The translations under genes were made by a program, and so were the position numbers. Shown here one piece after another: positions 59,175-64,000 of a DNA stretch of 64,000 bases. Location: assembly GCA_037577475.1 (NCBI GenBank), contig CM075186.1, forward strand, positions 7,191,501 to 7,255,500, given 5' to 3'. Source of the stretch: Chaunax sp. Z400 (taxonomy: Eukaryota > Chordata > Actinopteri > Lophiiformes > Chaunacidae). The notes below the pieces were generated by a model that worked only from the letters and a program-made list of their open reading frames with translations, did not search any database and was not told the origin of the DNA. Numbering within the stretch: position 1 is the stretch's first letter; each line of letters starts with the position of its first letter.

Positions 59175-62100
59175 ATGCCTGTCCGTGTGCTGTCAGAGGG
59201 GGCGGGGCCAAACGCTGTGGTGCCAACACACCTGACCAGGATTCGCATCTCTCTCATCAGCACCAGCACTGATTACTCCAACAAAACAGTCAAGGTTGGT
59301 TTACAGCAGGCCTGTAATCAGAGAGGATTTCACTTATAAACAAAGACGAGACTCAAAATACTGATTTTTATCTCTCCTATTGCCTGTAATATGACCATTG
59401 ACTCGACTCTTGATCATGCTTTTCAGACACCTGCTGCGTGCAATGCTTTGTCATCTCTACTATTTAACCATGATTTATAAAATGAACAAAAAATTGTATT
59501 GAAGACTTCAAACTTGCAATTGAGGCCATAAACTCATTAGGAAACTGTTTACTGATTACAAATTAAGCAAACAGTTGTCTTATTTTCTTACAAGCAGACA
59601 TTCAATCTGACTTGTTTTTAGAAAGAATGCACTTCTACATTGACTTCACATTTCAGACATGGAGTCTGTGTTATTTATTTAATACAGTCTATGCAGGCAC
59701 CACAAGAATGTCATGCATTTTCCTGTTTTCTTGGTTTTGTCTTACACTTCCTCTTAGTTCCCATTCATTTATATGTCATCAGCCACCATCTGTTCACATC
59801 TACAAGTTTCTCTTTACGTGAGGTCATTTCCCTCTTCTTGATTAGTACTTTGCAGGAATAGATTATAAAAACCAGAGGAGTAGAATAATCCACCCTTTAT
59901 CTCACAGCTCCTTTCCCCAAGGCCATCATCAACGCTGCTCACTTTTCGGATGGGGCTTCGAACAGCTGACGGGCCCTCGGTGAAATTCGACAGAGCTTCG
60001 TTCAGAGATAAATGTTTTTTTTACTTCGTCATTAAATTCAGTATTTTGTATTTTTCCAGGGCAAAGTGGTTCATAAAGGTCCACTGGTGTCGTTAGCAGC
60101 TGACAATTTCATCCTGAAGACTGTCATCCAAGGTAGATGTCAAAACCTGTTTGTGTGTTTAGCAGCTGTCTGTTTGTACAAGCAGTTGCCTACTGGGTTC
60201 TGTGCGTTCATGAATTTTCAGAGGAGGGGCGAAGCAACATTAATGTGTTCGAGAGATAAGTTTAGCCAAAAGCTAAAGTTTTCAATGTTAGAAAGGTGTC
60301 TCTCTTTTAACCTGGCTAGATAATCATGGTAAATTTCAATATGCTGCATACATAACTTGGTCCGGTGAGGGTTATGTTCAAACATGTCGATTAAAACGCC
60401 TGTAAACAGAGCCAACCTTACAATAATTCAATCCTGATGATATTTTCAATCAGCGTTATGGACTCCCAGGTGAGGGGATGCGTTTACATATGCAAACTAG
60501 GTGAGCTTTACATTAATGATGTCATCAAACCAAGCGTGTAATCACAGCAGAGCAGTGCAAATTTTATGTTGTGCATCTCGTTGAATTTCTTTTTTTCCCC
60601 GTGGAAGGTTGTATGCATGTTGTTGAAGATGCAGGAAATCATTTTTAAATGCTCCAATTAAAGGACCCATATATGGTCCCCCTTGTCTGTCTGTACATAA
60701 GGGGTATGGTCTATCCACATCGCCTCAAAAACAGACAAAATTCACATGCTCTTTAGGGGCCATAAAGGTGTGCATCTCATTTTTTATTTCTTCAGTATAC
60801 TTTTTTCTACATGTTTAGGCACCTTTGAACTTTTTCTTTTGTTTTAATTTTTAACATAAAGTCGCAAAGACAGTTCCCTATCTTTGTGACTTCATGTTCA
60901 CAAATTCATGATGTATCTTTCAAACATGACGGAGTTGGTCACCTGAACACCTCATCGTCTTGATCTGCATGTTAAATCCTCCATCTTTACCTAATTTCAG
61001 TTAAAAAAAGAAACAAAACATGTTCTGTATGCATCTGTTTTGCAGAAGATGATTGTCAACAGAATGCGTCGTCCATTAACGTAGTTTTGTTGGGAGAGAT
61101 GGCAAAGGACTTCAATCAAGCTGTCAATCAAGGGGTAGGTTGACTCTGTCATCAAATATATAACTCTGACAGAAGCATGTTTGAATTTGAATCTTACATC
61201 ACGTAAAAGCAGTAGAATTATATTTACAATAAACATCCACACCATTAGAAGCACTATTTACTACTTTAGTTACTATTTTATTTCCTGTCCTGGAAAATCT
61301 GAAAACTTTTTTAAAACTACGTCTCTAGGAGACTTTCAGGTTGTTCAGTCCTGATATGTGAATGTCTTGCTATCTTGCTGCTGAACCTAATCTACAATGT
61401 GAGTTATTTTCTGTTTCCTTTGTGTCACCTGTGTGTCAACAAACCGTGCTGATACAGATCACACACTCTTCACCTTCCCAGACTACTTTAACCTTTTTGA
61501 ATATCCCATAATGCTTTGCAGAGTGTATATTTGATCCTATTTTAGTAAGAAGCCTCTCTGTTGTTTAATGTTTTTAATGTGTAACTTAGAGGCAATTGTG
61601 GATGTACAGTGACAATAATTAAAAGACAAATTAGGTAAATTGATGTTATAGAGCGACTATTACGATAAATAGATTTTGGCGTTATCTGTCCATCTGAATA
61701 ATGGATTCTGATTTTTCATATGATGCAAAAAAGCTCAAAACAAATATCTTTTCATTTTCTTTTCTTCTAAATTGACTTGTCTTAATGGAGAACTTTTCAC
61801 CATGAGTGTGGTTTAGAATTTGAGTTGTTTTTTCCTCAGATGTTTAATAATCTGCTGTTTTATAGTTACTGTTTATCTATTTTCTAGTACTAACACATCT
61901 GGCACAGACCTTTTTACTGCCTCTGCTTTTTCACCAAACCCATCAATCAGCTTGGAAAGAAAGATATGATTTATTATATGATACATATTTATGGGATTAG
62001 ACAATAAATATGAGTGGAAAATACTGTCCTTGTCAGTTAGAGCAGAGTTTGGTGGAGTTCCTCGCTTGAAGCTGGGTCCCTTCAACCTGAGAGGGGAAAG

Positions 62101-64000
62101 TGAAGAGCAATTACAAATCTTTTTTTGTAATGAATATTCATGTATGCTGATTGGAATGCACCATGTTATTTTCACTAAAAACAAGGCTTAGATATTTATA
62201 AGGTGTGTCTGTGGAAATTGTGTTTTTGGGATCATAAAATCTGCAATCTGAATAAGTTAATGAGCTACTGTAAGTGATACATGTGATGTGTTAATGAGTG
62301 TGACATTCATCTGTGGGATTATATGAATGCATTTGCATATTTTGTGTGTTTGAAGACTCACTGTAATTGATCTCATTGATAAGAGCTCACTATTTTTCCA
62401 CTCTCCTCCAGCCATATTAGAGCCGTATTTAGTTACTAGTAATGCATTTCCTACTGCTTCATATTCCAAGAGCTAAACCGGTAAAAAAGAAAACCACAGG
62501 AAGAAACCACTAGTAGCCTCTCTGGTGTTTAGCTGCTCGATAAGTCATTTCTGCCTCTTGTACAATTAAATAGCACTTGCTGTTTTTGCATTAAGCTCAA
62601 GCAGTACCAAATCAACCAGGACTGAAATCTCAGGGATTTGAGCTTCATATTTTTCCTTCAAAGTATAGGTGATCATAAGCTCCGTTATCATCTTCATGTG
62701 TCAGGGCTCTGGTGTGACAGTTCACTCCCTGCAGCTCCCTTGAACTTCACAAAGTGACTCTGAATCGTCATTACTGCATCTCTCTGCGCCTCTCTGATAC
62801 CGTCTGTACACATCTGTACACAACAACTGCTGTGATGTTGTTTACAGAGTGTGAATCTGCTTTTGACCTGGATGGGGACACTGAACACATGAGGGATAAT
62901 CCTCCTGTCAGCAACATCTCGCTGTGCTTTTGGTTCCCTTACAGCGATGTCTTGATGGAACTCAAAGTGCTGTAAAGCTCTGTGAAGTCACCGCAGCCTA
63001 AGCCACTGTGCTCAGCTGTAGATCAGAGTTTGTCAGGCTGTGTGTCTCTGCAACATGATTATTCAGACTATCTGCTGTCCCCTTTGTCAGCCTTTAAAGC
63101 TGTCTTGAGGGCAGCTGACACTCCAAACAAAGACAATCTCCACTTTTCACACCAGCTTATCATTGGCAGCTTTTTTTGCCTTCTTAATATCTCCCAGGGT
63201 GCTACATCTGCTCCCTCAATCTGGCCCCCCTCTGGGATAGAAGGCTGATATTTATCTCTGTGCTCTGTCATATTTAATCGCCCATTTCTCTGCTTATTGT
63301 TGTTTATCTTCTTTTTTTCATGTAGGATGTGGTGGTGGCCTCTGGCTTCACTGTGGGGAAATCTCCCACCGTTCATAAGGACAAGTTGCACCCGTTTAAC
63401 CTGCTGCTGTCAGGAGATGATGCCTGCATTTATGTGAGGACTTTTATAAATCTAAATAGTACACACTTAATACGCAGTATGCATGCATATATAAGTAGAT
63501 GCACTCTGAGTCTGTCTGTCACGGCACATTTGCACTATGTGTGCTTTAAAACCTCTTTGGTCTGGTTAAAGTTACATTTAGAGCTTTTGCCTTAAGTTTG
63601 ATTGAGTTTGTGCCAAAAAAAAAAAAAAAATGGACTAAGACTGAAACTCACAGTCTTGCCTTCAGGATGAATCTGGTTTGGTTTGTTTGTGGTCTGAAAG
63701 CAAGTGGATCAAATACAGTATTTTTAATAGTGGATCAGTGTGGTTTTAACTTCAACTTGCAGTAAGTCTATTGTAAGTGCACCTCACCCAGAGTCTCTGC
63801 ACACTTAAGTAAAGTCCTGATCCTGCTTCCTCTCAGGTGTGTCTGTAAAGTCAGTCTTCAGGCAAAACGGTGTGTATGAACATGACATCGTCTGTGTGAG
63901 CAGTTTTGTGGTGTTTATAATGCCTCCTCTCTTTCCTTGTTGTTTAGGTGTCCCGCCTGCCACCTCCTCCTGACCCCAGATCCCCTCTGGCTGTTAAGAG
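59175..64000 (+). CDS. pot1: POT1-like telomere-protection protein, N-terminal OB-fold exons (3' end outside window)
   Basis: Five exons join in one frame: 59,161-59,294 (ATG at 59,175), 60,060-60,132, 61,046-61,134, 63,326-63,433 and 63,948-64,000 (continuing). All introns are GT-AG (donors GTTGGT, GTAGAT, GTAGGT, GTGAGG), and the split codon at 60,132/61,046 (G+AA, Glu) keeps the phase. The 147 visible residues start MPVRVLSEGAGPNAVVP. They then give GKVVHKGPLVSL, INVVLLGEMAKDFNQAVNQG, DVVVASGFTVGKSP and a proline-rich VSRLPPPPDPRSPL. The spacing fits OB fold 1 (Telo_bind) of vertebrate POT1. The GKVV...P..S strand matches the GVVKFFKPPYLS region, and LLGEMAKDFNQAVNQGDVV aligns without gaps to LFSGNYEALPIIYKNGDIV of human POT1. 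POT1 binds the single-stranded TTAGGG overhang and, with TPP1, regulates telomerase and blocks ATR signalling. The ATG follows a splice acceptor, so a noncoding upstream exon is expected. Identification rests on a remembered pattern alignment; another OB-fold protein remains possible. Confidence 0.65.
59295..60059. other. Intron 1 of the coding region (POT1-like gene)
   Basis: The interval is AT-rich, bounded by GTTGGT and TTTTTCCAG. Nothing else is recognised in it. Confidence 0.6.
60133..61045. other. Intron 2 of the POT1-like gene
   Basis: Bounded by GTAGAT and TTTTGCAG. It contains short open frames only, with no repeat identified. Confidence 0.6.
61135..63325. other. Intron 3 of the POT1-like gene
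   Basis: A 2.2-kb intron bounded by GTAGGT and TTCATGTAG. No exon-like segment, RNA gene or mobile element is recognised inside it. Confidence 0.6.
63434..63947. other. Intron 4 of the POT1-like gene
   Basis: Bounded by GTGAGG and TTGTTTAG. It contains a poly-A run near 63,616-63,631. Confidence 0.6.

Overview
The window looks like a chromosome-end or former chromosome-end region of a ray-finned (teleost) fish, probably a percomorph. The evidence is the vertebrate-type TTAGGG repeats, a broken non-LTR retrotransposon (L2/Rex1-like) of the kind common in teleosts, several dispersed repeats of teleost type, intron-containing genes with GT-AG splice sites, and AT-rich intergenic DNA. No bacterial-style gene organisation, CRISPR array or operon is present.

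Positions 1-31083 are a composite satellite. Degenerate TTAGGG arrays (A1-A8), built mostly of 18-, 24- and 30-bp combinations of TTAGGG with TTTGAGC-TAGGG or TTTGGGC-TAGGG variants, alternate with seven copies (S1-S7) of a non-telomeric spacer of up to about 1.35 kb. The spacer is a string of modules whose roughly 30-bp arms recur in direct and inverted orientation, so each module can fold into a hairpin. S1 and S2 are full length. S3 to S7 have lost internal modules, and two larger tandem duplications (5,892 bp and 3,071 bp periods) are visible. Every array reads TTAGGG on the + strand, so the G-rich strand points towards the unique sequence. Around 31,080-31,112 the orientation flips, and a short CCCTAA array of about 180 bp borders the unique DNA. 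This (TTAGGG)n-(CCCTAA)n head-to-head arrangement is what a telomere-telomere fusion, an inverted subtelomeric duplication or an inverted scaffold join would produce.

Positions 31,290-64,000 are mostly single-copy fish DNA. A four-exon 3' part of an unrecognised gene lies at 36,992-38,162 (+) and shows a tandem duplication of an exon start together with its upstream intron. A dead, frameshifted LINE reverse-transcriptase fragment lies at about 38,905-39,545 (-). Several dispersed repeats, a 35-bp minisatellite and low-complexity tracts follow. A CpG-containing segment with an NRF1-like site and a strong splice donor near 49,556 may be a promoter plus noncoding first exon. From 59,175 to the window end are five coding exons (+) of the 5' part of a gene whose product looks like the first OB fold of POT1, the shelterin single-stranded telomere-DNA-binding protein. 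The gene continues past the window.

The very long open frames across the arrays (up to more than 4,500 codons, on both strands) exist because the repeat stays in a 6-bp register. They are not genes. The most unusual content is the head-to-head telomeric junction, the hairpin-module spacer family, and a likely pot1 gene about 28 kb from a telomere-like satellite.
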